Positions 46,860-60,545 of a DNA stretch of 64,000 nt are shown one piece after another. Made by a program: the position numbers and the translations under genes. How positions within the stretch are numbered: the stretch's first letter is position 1; every line of letters starts with the position of its first letter. This DNA comes from Bettongia penicillata ogilbyi (Eukaryota > Chordata > Mammalia > Diprotodontia > Potoroidae). The DNA lies in the NCBI GenBank assembly GCA_023548195.1, contig JAJHZJ010000694.1, positions 930,001-994,000 on the forward strand. The letters run 5' to 3'. Below the pieces are notes generated by a model, which was not told the origin of the DNA, did no database searches, and was given only the letters and a program-made list of their open reading frames with translations.

Positions 46860-47435
46860 ACTCATCTATTTAACCAATGCTAATGGCTCCTTGTGGCTTC
46901 TAGAATAAAACATAAATTCTTCCAATTAGCTTTTAAACCCTTTAAAATCTAGCCCCAGTCTATCTTTCCAGCCTCCTTGAACATTCGTTTCCCCCTCTTT
47001 CATGCCAGTCCATACAACCTGGCCTTCTCTCTGTTCCTCTCACATGATCCACCATGACATCTTCTGTCTGTGTGCCTTGCACTATCTTTTTCCCCATGCC
47101 TGAAATTCAATTCATCATCACCATTATCTCCCTTCAATCACTTCTCTTTTTTCCTTAAAGAAACAACTCAAGCACCATCTTCTATATGAAGTCTTTACTT
47201 GTCATCTCAACTACTAATATCTTCCCTCTCGAACTACCTTGTATTTAACTACTTTGAAATTATTTTGTATAAATTTACATGTATATTGGTTATGTTCCCC
47301 ATTAGAATGCAAATTCCTTGTAAGTAGAAATTGTTTCTTTCTTTCTTTTTTTTTTTGCATTTGTATTTCCAGGGCCTAACACAGTCCTGGCACATAGCCG
47401 GTGCTTAAGAAATGATCGTTGTTTGATTGATTGCA
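46860..47435 (+). mobile_element. L2 LINE 3' end
   Basis: Reads ctaatggctccttgtggctt, later ccttgtatttaactactttg, and ends in the diagnostic L2 tail tggcacatagccggtgctta then gtttgattgattg. Same orientation as 44,200-46,140; probably one element split by the SINE at 46,625 and the SINE-like piece at 46,148-46,300. Confidence 0.8.
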
Positions 47436-47747
47436 AGTATTCCAATGATGACATCATCAAGATGAGTATTCTTTCCAATGGTGCAGTTGCAACCCAACCA
47501 TACCTGCTGGCCTGCTTGTGTGACTGGTGTCCATGTACTCCAATGAATTCATCAACCAGTGTGTTAGGGGATCTCCTTGAATTCTCCTAACACTGAACGG
47601 ATACCAAAGGAACATGTGGATGGTCCATCGGTTAGTCCTCATTCTTGCTATGTGATTGGCCCATCATTTTTTTGTTAGGTTTTTCTTGTCAGACATTTTT
47701 CTGGGGTCATCCTTTAGACTTTAAGGAACTACTAATTGGATTATCTT

Positions 47748-47844
47748 TATTATACATACTAATCATTATTATACATACTAATCATTATTATACATATTAC
47801 ACATATTAATCAAACTTAATTAATCAATTATACATATTAATCAA
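47748..47844. repeat. 19-bp tandem repeat, AT-rich
   Basis: The unit ttattatacatactaatca is present twice exactly, followed by degenerate partial copies containing tacatattaatca. Confidence 0.8.
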
Positions 47845-47916
47845 GGTTTCCCTTGAACTCTTAACAGATCCCTAAAGAGAAAACCCATAATTGGGAGGCA
47901 AACGGAAAATGTCATT
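47842..47916 (+). repeat. Direct duplicate pair, copy 1
   Basis: Shares taacagatccctaa and ggaaaat in the same order with 48,088-48,162, about 246 nt away. Confidence 0.6.
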
Positions 47917-48087
47917 AATATAATAATAATAACATATATAATATAATAATTCTGCTTACTAGCTGTGTAGCTTGTTTGACTTGGCTATTGTGATCTGGGT
48001 GAAATCAGATAATATCAAGAGACAGGTTGGAAGACTTCTTTTAATCCCACTACCAAGCCAACCAAGTCAAAGTCAGAATGAACCCAA

Positions 48088-48162
48088 TCAGTTTTCCTTG
48101 CACTTTTAACAGATCCCTAAGGAGAAACTCACAGCCAGGGGGCAAATGGAAAATATCAAAGA
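48088..48162 (+). repeat. Direct duplicate pair, copy 2
   Basis: Second copy of 47,842-47,916; about 75% identical by eye. Confidence 0.6.
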
Positions 48163-48319
48163 ATTACAAAAGCCTTGTCACACTATGCTTAAGTAGAGGG
48201 TGTAAGGATCCACGGTCCAGAAATAAGAATAAGAACATAGGCACATTGTACATGACACATGTACACTCATGGATTCCTAAGGCAGGTGGCTGGAAGTGAA
48301 GGCAACTCCAAAGGGAGAC

Positions 48320-48510
48320 TGAACACAATGTAATAACAAGAATATTAGATTTAGAACCAGAAAGCTGCAGCTATTTGCTAAGTAGGTCATTCCCTTTCTC
48401 TGAGCCTCAGTATCCTCATCTGTAAAATGGGGATAATAATTACTTGCCTTAGCTACTTCATGAGGTTCTTAGGAGGAAAGTGCTTTGCCAGTCTTAAATC
48501 TCTGTAGTAA
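48320..48510 (+). mobile_element. MIR
   Basis: Reads agtatcctcatctgtaaaat, ggggataataattacttgcc, then gaggaaagtgctttgccagt. Confidence 0.7.
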
Positions 48511-49539
48511 TGTGAATTGTTATGAGCAAGATTGACTGCTTTGTCCGTCTGAATGCTTGTTCTTGCTTTGGGTGAGTGAGGGAAATGGTCACAGTGCACT
48601 GGCTGCCTCTTTTCTCCTGCATCCGCAGAGGGCCACCCTGCTGCCACAGCTCCTCCTGATTACCCAGCTCTGCATATACCCATCCTAAAGATCCCCAGCA
48701 CACTCACTCCTTAGATTTTATGAGATGTTGTCTCAAGAGGAAGGGCTCCAGAGAAGTCCCTGATGGCAATTCTTTACCACTTTAAGTCTTTATTTTTTTC
48801 ATGTCCAAAACAGAGCCAATAATACTGCATGGTCTACCTCAACAGGGTTCATTTTGAGGAAAATTCTGCAAAATGCAAAGCACCAATGTCAGTTGTGGTT
48901 ACTGACTGCTATTGATGTCAGAAGTTTCCAGAATATGCTATGATGAGGTTTCCCCAATGGGATTCTTCTTCCATGTTTCTGTATTATAGACAGCTCTAGG
49001 ACATTTTGCCTTTCTGAGCTTCTATTTTCATATCTAATACTACCTACCTCACAAGGTTGTCATGAGGGAAGTGTTTTTGAAACTTTAAAGGGCTCTATAA
49101 ATGAGTTGCTCCCGTAAATTACAGGTAACAACTGACCAAATTGCCAATGTAATCAATTGTCCCTACTTAAAAGCAATGTGCCTGAGAGCACCCTAACCAG
49201 TTAAAAAGAAGCCGAGTATTGTTAAATGAGATTAGACTGTGATCTCCTCAAGATCAATTTCTTTTGTCTCTCTCCACAAAGGCTGAAACTGTCTATTCTT
49301 GAGGCTGTCTTTGTCCCTCAGATAATGCTGGTAACACTTAGTCATATGTAAGCAAGTGGAGGTACTCTTACCCTTAGCAGGGTTAGGCTATTGCAAAACC
49401 CACACCCCCTCTACCTGACCGTTATCACTATAATAGTGACTGTGACTTCCTGTATATAGGGAACATTCAATAACCCAGCTTTGTTATTTACCATTTGCAC
49501 AATACGGGGCCCAAGGTTTCTCATCTAAAAAAAAATGAG

Positions 49540-49930
49540 TGGGTTGGGCACCTTAGGCCCCCAACAAGTACTCTTTGATCCAGTAACACTGACCTCCTGT
49601 CTGTTCCAGGAACAAGATGCTCCATCTCTTGGTTCTGAGCATTTTCTCTGGCTGTTCCCCCCATTCCTGGAAAGCTCTGTCTCCTTTGCTCTAACTACTG
49701 ACCTCCCTGGCATCCTTTAAGTCCCAACTATAATCCTACCTTCTCTGGGAAGCCTCCCCCAAAACCTATTAACTCCAGTGCTTTCTCTCTTTTAATTATT
49801 TCCTAATAATCCTGTGTATGGCTTGCTTTGTATATATTTGTTTACATGTTGTTTTCCCCCATTACATTGTAATCTCCTTGAAGGCAGGAACCGTCTAATC
49901 TCTTTTTGCATCCTCAGTGCTTAGCTGTTT
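49540..49930 (+). mobile_element. L2 LINE 3' end
   Basis: L2-type landmarks in order: ggctgttccccccattcctg, gggaagcctcccccaaaacc, atttgtttacatgttgtttt, tctccttgaaggcaggaacc, gcatcctcagtgcttagc. Overlapping open frames on both strands here are chance. Confidence 0.78.
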
Positions 49931-50129
49931 GACTAGACAATCTCTGAAGTTCTTCCTGCTCTAAAGTCTATGAATTCACATAACGAAAAACTCTTTCTAA
50001 TTTTCTACTAACTTGGTCAATTACTCTTCATCCCCAAGTCATTCTAATATTTTCTTGCCTAAAAGCTTTCTGGGAGCTACAAGGCCGCTAGGCATCACAG
50101 TGAGAATAGTTTTCCTAATGCATACCACA

Positions 50130-50690
50130 AACCTTCAGCAACTCCCCAAAGCCTATCTATCACATAAAGTTTAAGCTGGAAAGTCCTTAGCCAGTCATTC
50201 AATCAGGATTCTCTAGGATCCAATTACAACCCATTTTCCCAGAATCATCTCACGCCATCCCTGTTCATGTAGTACTTTCCACTCCATCTAAATTGTACCT
50301 TCACTATTTGCTAAACATTACTCGCTCTCTGAGGTGTCGACCGTAATCCTGTACTCTCCCCAGTTAGCACCTTTGCTCATGTCTTTGTTGAAATCCTATT
50401 TCAGTGGCTAGCCTAAATGTTATCAGTTCTATGACATTCACTACTAACAGTGATTTCTAGCGCCATGATATCATGATGCCTAGCAGAGAGTAACTGCTTC
50501 TTAACTGACTGGTTTTCTCTCATCTGACTTCGTATCACACTGTACTTCAGATGTAATTTTCATATGCATATTTATTTGTGTATAATTTCTTGTTTTTTTC
50601 TATTCAATTTTAAGTTCTTCGAAGACAATGACTCTGTCTTACCCACCTTTCCATCTCCTCTTTCCATAAAAATCTTACTCCAGTGTGTCA
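50130..50690 (+). mobile_element. L2 LINE 3' end, older copy
   Basis: Worn L2 landmarks: cctatctatcacataaagtt, tgtagtactttccactccat, then tcacactgtacttcagatgt and ttcgaagacaatgactctgt. It is more diverged than the 49.5-kb copy. Confidence 0.6.
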
Positions 50691-51629
50691 TTTTGGTATT
50701 AAGGTGATTCAAGCTATGCTAGCAGAAAACAAAAGTTATTTAGGTTCTGATAAACTGGAAAAATTATGTATGGTCTTGGCAACAGAATGTGTCTGCTATC
50801 CAAGACTAGTCTAGCTAAGTTTGGAGAAACGCATTAGCAGAATGTTAGCCTCTGGGGGATGAATTCTGATGGAATGAAACAGAAAAAAAATTTTCAAATG
50901 GCTCCCAGAATCTAACATGGGCTCTAATTAAATGCACCTAGTAAGCATTTAAATGTTTGTTAAATGACTATATAAATGAAAGACTGAATGGATAAATGAA
51001 TGACTTTGCTGATTAATGCTGAAAGAGGTATCCAGTGTATCAATGGAAAATTTTATTGGCTCCTCATTGCTGAAAGGGGCTCTAGCCAAGAGGGACTAGA
51101 CTTATGACAAATTCCTTTGTTAAACCTATCAATATAGCCAACACCCATTTTCTCCTGAATTTGAATATGAATATAAATCTACTAATTTAAGAGGGCAAAA
51201 ACAATATACCTTTGTAAAATTTCTATTTCTAGGAAATCATTACATTAAGAGTTTGGTCATAATTAAAACTGCCAAGAGTAATTTCTCCTCTGCAAGATGT
51301 CAGAAGCACTTAAATCCTGCCATGTAAATGCCTCCAGTGCAAGTCTGCGATAACCAAACAGACAGAATCAGATGGCCATTTGTTTTCAGGTTTGATCCAG
51401 TCCTTAGTAGAATAGGAGTCAAAAAACTCATGTCTCAAATAGAAAGAAGTAAGTAGAATGATGATGTTTGTGCATAAATAAATTTGATTCATATGCATAT
51501 ATTGTAATACATGCAAATTCAAGCATATATGGCATCAGATTTCCCCTCACTGTGAATATACCTATGTGTTGAGCCACAAATACAGATAGATGGATAGATA
51601 AATGCTTGATTTCTAGATGTACCAATCAA

Positions 51630-51785
51630 GAATCATGACAAGACAGCTGAAACAGACCTTGGAGAACATCTATAGTAAGTAGTTCAAGCTCCTCTTTTAT
51701 AGGTGGGGAAACCAAATCTCACTGAGTGGAAGTACTTTGTCCAAGATCATCTAATGCCATCCAAAGTCTCAGATTGTGGTTGTCT
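51630..51785 (-). mobile_element. MIR, inverted, degraded
   Basis: Reads gacagctgaaacagaccttg, then ttataggtggggaaaccaaa and agtactttgtccaagatcat. Confidence 0.5.
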
Positions 51786-51899
51786 TTGACATCAGATACA
51801 AGGCTTTATAAAAGCCTTGGGAAAAAGAGAGAAAATCTAGTTCCGGTATCTTGTAGTTTCCAATAAAAGGCAGATTCTTCAATTCTCAAGAATTAAATT

Positions 51900-53340
51900 C
51901 TGAAGCTATACACCCAAATGATTTCAACAAAAAAGAAAATGCACAGCTATATAAAAAGTGTGAATCCACAATGAACACAGCAAACAGCTTAGATTTTTAG
52001 AAGATGTATGTAAAAGATGGAAACTAGGTAGTAGTCACTCTAAAAAAATACAAGAATAGTGTCAGGACTACTGAAGCCCAGAAGAAACTGAGATTGGTAA
52101 TCCATGCAAAAAGGGCTTTTAAAAACTATGCCGGAAGCAAGAACAAGACCAACGCAGGGAGTAATCCTCTGCTTGAAGTGCACGGGTTGGTAATAATGAA
52201 TGAAAGAAAAGAGACAAAATTATTCCACTCTTATTTTGTTTTCTGAATTTCCTACCAAGGCTCTTCACATTAAAGTGTTAGCAAAAATGGTTTCAGGGAA
52301 CTAAAATCCAAGATAAGTAGAGAAAATATGGTAAGGGAACACCTAGCTGTCTTCAATGAGTTCAAGTTACCAGGTCCAATGAATAACATCCCAGGTTACT
52401 GAAAGAAATGGCAGATGTGACTGCTGAGCCTTTGTCAGTGACCTTTAAAAACTGGAGAATGAGTGAGGTGCCACAGGGCCTGGAGAAGGGAAAATGTTAA
52501 CCTGTTTTTCAAAAAGTGAAAAGGTTAGAATCCTCAGACTAGAGGCCAGTAAGCTTGGCTTTGATTCCTGGGAAGATTCCAGAATGTATTATTAAAGGAA
52601 CGCTTTGTAGGATTGAGAAAGCTAGTAAGTAGTAATTGCCAAAAGCCAGAAAAGGTTTATTAAGAACATCCTGGTGGCACAGAGAATGAGAAAAACCCTG
52701 GCTTTGGAATCAGAGAACCTAGGTTCCTACCTGGTGTGACTTTGGTGGAGCTACTTAATCTTTCTAGACCTTGGTGTCTCCACGAGTAAAATTAATGAGT
52801 TATACTCAAGGACTGCTAAGGTCCCTTTCAACCCTCAATCTCTGATCTTATGAACCTCATTTCCTTTTTTGACAGGGTTACTAGCATGGTAAATCAGGAG
52901 GAAGCTGTGGATAAATCTGTCTCTATTTCAGCAAGACATGTGACAGACTCCAACTCCAAAGCTCTCCTTGTGGATGACTCATAATGGAGAGATATGGGCT
53001 GGATAACTGTAGAGTCAGGAATGTTCACAATTAGTTGAATGTGAACAGCTCTACAAAATAGCAGCTAACGGACCAGAGACGTGTTGGAAAGGTTTTAATA
53101 GAGTGCCCTGTGGATCTCTCTTTTGCTCTGTACCATTTAATAGTCATAGCACTACATAAAATGACTTTTGTCAATGACTTGAAAAGATTAGTGGCATGCT
53201 TACCAGATCTGCAGATGATACAAAGTCAGGAGGGACAGCGTATAGCCCAGACAACAGGGTTAAGAATCTAATAAAGGTCTCAGGCTGGAGAAATGGTCAC
53301 AATCGTATGAAATGTAGCATCAGGAGAGATGTAGGATTCA
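51900..53340 (+). mobile_element. L3/CR1-type LINE, reverse-transcriptase region, degraded
   Basis: Landmarks of CR1-clade ORF2 in order: actagaggccagtaagcttg, catttccttttttgacaggg, tgtggatgactcataatgga, ttgtcaatgacttgaaaaga, and ccagatctgcagatgataca, which encodes a worn version of the YADD catalytic region. Interrupted by an MIR/SINE at about 52,675-52,860. No intact frame. Confidence 0.72.
52675..52860 (+). mobile_element. MIR/SINE inserted in the L3/CR1 relic
   Basis: Reads ggctttggaatcagagaacc, then cctggtgtgactttggtgga and ctctgatcttatgaacc. The L3 sequence resumes with catttccttttttgacag. Confidence 0.65.
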
Positions 53341-53384
53341 ACCTTAAATCTGAGATTTTATAGCTGTATGACTATGGGTTATGA

Positions 53385-53610
53385 AGTGACTACGTGACTC
53401 AGTGGACAAAGAGCTGGGCCTGGAGTCAGGATGACCTGAACTCAGATACTTAGTAGTTGTGTGACCCGGGGCAAGTCACTTAACTTCTGTTTATCTTAAT
53501 CTACACGGGAAGGAAATGATAAACCAGGCCAAGTTTTTTTCTTTGTCAAAAAAATTAGGTCAAGGTGAATGGAACACAACTGAATTGACTGAACAACAAA
53601 AACCATGAGT
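53385..53610 (+). mobile_element. Marsupial tRNA-type SINE
   Basis: A worn head (gtgactcagtggacaaagag), a core (gcaagtcacttaacttctgt) and a tail (ggaaggaaatgataaaccag, ending aactgaattgactgaacaac). Confidence 0.78.
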
Positions 53611-53748
53611 TGGTTTCTCTGAGCCTTGGGTTCCATAGTCTATAAAATGAAGTTATTAATATATAGTATTGTTGTGAGGATGAAATAAGATAATATGTGC
53701 AAAGGATTTTGCAATCCTTAAAGTGCTACATAAATAACTATTCTTATC
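53611..53748 (+). mobile_element. MIR, partial
   Basis: Reads gggttccatagtctataaaa, then attgttgtgaggatgaaata and ccttaaagtgctacataaat. Confidence 0.65.
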
Positions 53749-53749
53749 A

Positions 53750-53915
53750 GTAGTAGTAGTAGTAGTAGTTAGTAGAAGTAGTAGTAGTTAGTAGTAGTAT
53801 TAGTAGGTAGTAGTAGTAGGTAGTAGTAATAGTAGGTAGTAGTAGTAGAAGTAGTAGTAGTAGTTAATAGTAGGTAGTAGTAGTAGTAGTAGTAGTAATA
53901 GTGGTAGCAGCGTAG
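53750..53915. repeat. (TAG)n trinucleotide repeat, interrupted
   Basis: About 165 nt of TAG units broken at intervals by GTTAG, AGAAG and GGTAG variants. It begins directly after an MIR end. The interruption pattern suggests higher-order duplication of blocks. Confidence 0.9.
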
Positions 53916-54240
53916 TAAGTAATAGTTATTCAGAGTAGAAAGTCCTATCCTTGTTTTAAAAAAAAGTTGTTCAACAATAGTGAAACTAACCTTACTGTAA
54001 CAGGAAAAGAGATATATGCTTTCATGCGAAAATAATACAAGTATAGTGCTTAGAACAAGGGATATGATAAGTCTGCTTTATTCATCCTCATTCTGAACAC
54101 CACTATGATATTATTTTCAGTCCTGGATATCATAATGACAGATGGTAACAGGAGAAACAAAGGAAACCAGATAAGTCAAGGATTGGAGACTAGACCATAA
54201 GAGGACAGTGGAAAGAACTTGGAATGCTTTAGTTGGGGGA

Positions 54241-54549
54241 GGGTGTGTCCATCCTTCATAGCCGAAGAAGACCATGCCATCAGAGAAATGATGATATGAC
54301 TTGCACTTGACTTTGTTTTGAGTGAGGAAGGGTTGTGCAGGTTACCAGCCTCACTTCTCCTTCAGAGCCATCTGAATCCAATGATCAGATATTCATCAGG
54401 ATGACTGGAAATGACCCAGAATGAGGCAACTGGGGTTAAGTGATTTGCCCAAGGTCACACAGCTAGTGTCAAGTGTCTGAGGTGAGATCTGAACTCAGGT
54501 CCTTCTGACTCCTGCATTGGTGCTCTATCCACTGCACCACCTAGCTGCC
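54241..54549 (-). mobile_element. Marsupial tRNA-type SINE, long-tail form, complete, inverted
   Basis: Same family as 5,052-5,370 but on the minus strand. It runs from gtccatccttcatagccgaa (tail) to tgcaccacctagctgcc (head). A perfect 13-bp target-site duplication tttagttggggga lies at 54,228-54,240 and 54,550-54,562. It is in the CCDC149 intron, in the gene's sense orientation. Confidence 0.88.
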
Positions 54550-55019
54550 TTTAGTTGGGGGAAGAGAATGCTTAAAAGGCATGAAGTTCCTGTTTTCCCA
54601 ATCATTTGAAGAGCTATAATGTGGAAGGGGGTAGGCTTTTTGGGGGAGGCTTGGCCCTTGAGGGCAGAAGTAGGAGCAACGGTCATGCATTGCAAAGAGC
54701 CACTTTTGCTACCATACAAAGAAAACCTCCTAACACTTAGGGTTGGACCAAGCTTGCATGGGAAGCATCCAGTAATGTCATGCCCCTTGTCGCTACAATA
54801 GTTCAATAGGAGAGTGGCTAATCACTTGTCAGGGAGGTCCTGGAAGGGATTCGTAGACAGGTATGGGTTGGATGAAATATCCTTTGAGATTCTTTTTCTC
54901 AACTTGTGAATTCTCAAGCTCTTTACAGTAGGTTTTTACATTTTGTTTAGAGGGATAATTATCAGGTCAGGTCCCTTTGAAATTCCATTGCTAGTAGCCT
55001 TCTTTCAAAACTGCTAACA

Positions 55020-55200
55020 AATATTTAAGGAACATTCACTTAAGCATGGCACCATGCTAAGTCTATAAGAGGGATACAACAGGGAACAAAAATTATCTTT
55101 TTCCCCCCAGGGAGAAAATTTACCTTCTTATGGGAGGGCAGGAAGAGTAGGAAAGGAGGAGATAGAGTTCCTACACAAATAACTAAAATACTGGTAAAAT
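55020..55200 (+). mobile_element. MIR3/MON-like SINE
   Basis: Reads aagcatggcaccatgctaag, then gggagaaaatttaccttctt. Confidence 0.5.
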
Positions 55201-55239
55201 GTTCTACCAGAAAAACTGTACGTGCTGTAGGCAATCAGT

Positions 55240-56130
55240 TCCTGGAGGGAATAGGAGTGTCCGGAGATGGTCAACAAAAAGGCTGAACAAAGCAGGTATC
55301 ATTTGAACTGGATCTAGAAATTTGAGTAAGAATCACTCTTTTTCTAGCTCAGGCTCACTTTCTGCATTGATACTTTCTGCATATGGGCTACCACCCAATA
55401 CATATGAATGGGCATTCTACTAGTTTATCCACTTTAAAAGGAGAGAGGTTTTAAAAGTGGCAATTTAAATTCACTACCTTAATTATCAGTCATTCAATTT
55501 TTTTTATTAAAAAATAAATCTGTCCAACCAATGCCTGGCAAATCATCTTTTCTGCTTTGCTTCTCTATTTCTTTGCATGCGTTGACATTGAGTTCAGAGG
55601 GTGGAGGCTTGATAATATGGTCCCATAACTGCTGCACCATGGCATGAGTTTCCCTGTGCTCTTCCGTTCAGGTTATGTAGGATTTACAAAAACAAAAATG
55701 AAAATAACAAAAAAATCCTAAAACCCCAATATTCTTTGTCCCCAGGCTGATATTTCCAATGAAGCAATGAAGTGACAGAATTAGCCTTACAGGAAGTCCT
55801 CAAACAGGCTCTACTACTACCAGAATATTTTATTTTTGTCTCCAGTGGATTTTTATCCCAAGGACATACTCAGTATACTTGATACTGCAGGTCCTAAAGT
55901 GCTACCCACCTGTAACACAAGACTAAAAAAAGACCAAGGGAAGAAATCAAGGGAGTTCTGTCTTTTAAACCTAATGGGGAAGCAGTCTTTCTTTCAGGCC
56001 TGGTCTATTGTTTCTTCAGCAGATTACCAAACTATCTCTTGAAGGGGACAGGAGGGAAAGGATAGGCTTTCCAAAGAAAGGGATGTGGACTGGACCTGGG
56101 ATTTTCATGGCACAGGAAACTACAGATGAG
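55240..56130. other. CCDC149 intron sequence, nothing recognised
   Basis: About 900 nt without repeat signature or coding character; a 68-codon open frame at 55,836-56,042 has no recognisable motif. Confidence 0.5.
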
Positions 56131-56139
56131 GAAACTCCC

Positions 56140-56325
56140 TCTATCAATGCAGGTTGGTATGACTTCTACCATTTAGGCTCTTAAGAGCTGCCTAAGGCAC
56201 TGAGAGGCTAGGGGTCTTGCCCAGGGTTACAGAGCAAGTATATATCAGAGGTAGAATTTGAATTCTGGTCTCTTTAGCCCCAAAGTCAGCTTTTCATCTA
56301 CCATCCTACTCTGTTTTTATTATAC
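56140..56325 (-). mobile_element. MIR, inverted, degraded
   Basis: Reads ggcactgagaggctaggggt, then cttgcccagggttacagagc and gtagaatttgaattctggtc. Confidence 0.65.
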
Positions 56326-56829
56326 CATGCTACTACCTTTTCTCTAAAGAGAAAAAAAATTCAGAATAGCCAGATTCTTTTTCTATATGGGGTCTGCCAT
56401 CTTGTCAAACTTGTCAAGTGGGTCTTCTTTGTATCCAAGATGGAAAAAAAATCAACTCCATTTTATTTTGAGCAGAAAAGAGTAAGAGCTAAACTATCTG
56501 CTGGAGGGTGGGGGTGGGGGGGTGGGGAATGGGATTGGAACAAGGAGAAGGAACTATTTCTTCCCAAAGATATGTTGTCCAAATTCTATGATCAAATTTA
56601 ACCAATGGAGGAAGATAAGGAGAGTAGAGGAAAGGATATTTAATAATTTTAATCCATGGTCTCAGAAGAGATTCATAGTTTTAGACTTGAGACATCATGT
56701 ATTTCCCTATTCATGCTACTCCCCTGATTTGAAATCAAAGAGACGAAGTGAAATGTCCTGGCTAGGTAGTGGTCAACAGCATCTAGAAACACAGGATGGT
56801 AGGATAATCAACTTAAATCTATTAGAAGG

Positions 56830-57015
56830 TTCCTTAGAATTCATCTACATTCAACTCTCCCATTTTATAGATGAGAAAACTGAGGCAAGGAGATGTCAAG
56901 GGTCTTGCCCAAGATTACTCAGCTAGTCAGTGACCAAATATGGATTCAAATATGGATTAGAATCCTTATCTCCCAACTCCTAGTCTAGGGCTCTTTCCAT
57001 TGTACCATATTGCCT
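56830..57015 (-). mobile_element. MIR, inverted
   Basis: Reads atagatgagaaaactgaggc, then gggtcttgcccaagattact and ggctctttccattgtaccat. Confidence 0.72.
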
Positions 57016-57269
57016 CAATATAATGATTAGATTGTTTTAACTTTTCATCTTTGCCTGGTCAAATCCTACTCATTTTTTAAAGCCTAATTCATTCCCTGTT
57101 TCCACCACGAAACATGTCCAACTGTTCCAGTTTACACTAACATATCTCTTCTCTGATCTCGTAACTTAATACACAATGTAGCACGTAATTTATATTTTCT
57201 ATTATTCTCTCAACATTTCCATATGTGTCAATATCTTTTCTTAAATATAACATCTAGAATTGAATGAAT

Positions 57270-57420
57270 ATTGTCTATCCAGAGCAAGGTCTTGCCCAGG
57301 ATGCTATGGTTCTACTGATATGGTCAGGTCAAATTAAGTTTCTTTTGGCTACTGTGTCACATGATGTTCACAAGGTAGATATGTGTAGATACTACTGCAT
57401 GACTAGCTTGTAGCAGGTAC
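57270..57420 (+). mobile_element. Probable L3/CR1 3'-region fragment
   Basis: The phrase gaatgaatattgtctatcca and then ttcttttggctactgtgtca resembles the 3' part of CR1-type LINEs (the '...ttggctgctgtatcac' stretch). Boundaries are vague. Confidence 0.4.
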
Positions 57421-57879
57421 TGATTTCAGTATCAGAAACAACATACAAGTCTCTGAAAACCCCTGGGAGGGGAGAGATCACTGGCTAAATCTTCTAACTT
57501 GCCTCTCACTTGAAAAACCAAAAATTCTGGCATTGCAATTTATTTGGTTAAAATGGACACATGGAAATACCACTCAACAGAACAGAATGACCTACATGAG
57601 GAAGGGAGGAAATTTCTTCCTCCTTTCCTAGTGGCTGAAGAACTATTATACCTTGACATTTCTCTTTTCATCACTGTATAAGGGAAGGTAATACCATTGT
57701 CAGCACATAATTTTGAAAATTTGAAGAGAATTTTCCCCCTTACTCCCCCCCTTCCTCTCTCCCATTGCTTTCATTAAGGCTGGTGTTAAGGACAAACATG
57801 GCCACAGGGTAAATTCATTTGGCCAAGTGCCTCATGTCCAGTTTTACTACTGAATATTTGGCTCTGTAAAGGGAGGCAG

Positions 57880-58330
57880 AGAGGCCAGTTCCTTTGAGAC
57901 CCTTTAATTCAACTGAATATCTTAATCCGATGGACACAAGACTGTCCAGATAACAAACACATTTGTATTTATTTACATGCAATGATATTACTTATTGCAA
58001 AACAATTAGCTATCAAAAGACATTTCAAATAGAACCTACTCCTGAATCCCACTGTAACATTGTAGCTCAGGCCTTCAGGCAGCAGAAAAAAAGGAAAGAG
58101 ACAATTGTTATTTTATAAATATTAATTTGTTGTCTAACTCAAACAGAAAAGTGCCGGAAAAGGAAAAAGCAAACCCTTGGCATTTATTTCTTCAACCTCA
58201 ATCTTTTATATATGTTGCAAAACAATGGGAATCTTTTTGGAAAAAAATATCACAGCAACAAAGCATAAACAGTGAGAAGGATTTAACTTTTTCTCTGGAT
58301 GAATGATAAGCTTGCAGGGTTGGATTAAAA
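57880..58330. promoter_or_regulatory. Repeat-free intron block, possible conserved element (CCDC149 intron)
   Basis: An AT-rich, repeat-free stretch about 1.1 kb downstream of the CCDC149 exon at 59,452 (in gene orientation), with motifs such as aataattt-like cores and ttattgcaaaacaattagc. Conservation is a guess from texture. Confidence 0.22.
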
Positions 58331-58339
58331 CAATAGAAT

Positions 58340-59641
<1,302 letters not shown>

Positions 59642-59839
59642 CTAGGATCCAATGATAAATGTCTTAAATCTTGTTTATTTGAGTATTTCCTCATTACTCA
59701 TACCATTATATAAATAAGCATCTCAATCTAAGGTTTTGTCAATGTGGACACTCCTGCCACCATTAAGGGCTATCTATCTATATAAAACTTTAAAAAAAAT
59801 AAGTCTAATATAAAACTCAGATTATTTTAATTCTTTGCT

Positions 59840-60545
59840 TACAGTCATAGAAACAGTAAGTGTCAGAGGTAGAATTTGAGCCTAATTCCAAGTCTAGCAG
59901 TCTCTTCATTATAACTATAAAGTAATGGAATTAATTTATTACTCAGAATTTAATCAGGTCAGAAGAGTAATCTAAAACAGTCCCATTCCCTTGACAAACC
60001 ATGTGTTGTTCATTTCAGTGATATCACCTTTGCTCCAAACACTCTGGGTTCCCCTCCTTTGGATCTGCCCTTAGAGTCGACCTGAGCATATTGTTTTGAG
60101 CATCTTCAGTGGTAGCAAACTGTAGACTTTAGAGGTATAAGGGAGCTTTAATATCATCTCATCCAAGGATATTTAAGCTGGGATTCATAGACCCATTAGG
60201 GATCCATGGATAGCTATCAGAGATCTATAAACTTAGATGGGGGAAAAACACATTTATTTTCACTAATCTCTAACTGAAATTTGGCATTTGTATCAATTAT
60301 GAATGTAGGCAACACATATTATTATGAGAAGAGACCCATAAGTCAACAGACTGCCATGTTCCATGACATAAAAAAGGCTAAACATCCTTTAGCTAGTCCA
60401 ACCCCCTCATTGTATGATGAATATTATAAAGAATCTTTATGAGAAAAAAGAGGTCTAGAGAGAGATGTGAAGGAACCTGCCCAAGTTCACATAAATAGTG
60501 CAAGAACCAGGATTTGAAAACAAGTTCTTTGACTCCAAATTCAGT
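59840..60545 (-). mobile_element. Inverted MIR fragments
   Basis: Worn pieces at 59,850-59,930 (aagtgtcagaggtagaattt) and 60,380-60,545 (gctagtccaaccccctcatt to aagaaccaggatttgaaaac). The part between is unassigned. Confidence 0.5.

Noticed and set aside
56522..56926. A 134-codon frame on the + strand
   Set aside because: Its end runs into an inverted MIR and there is no motif or start context; probably chance.
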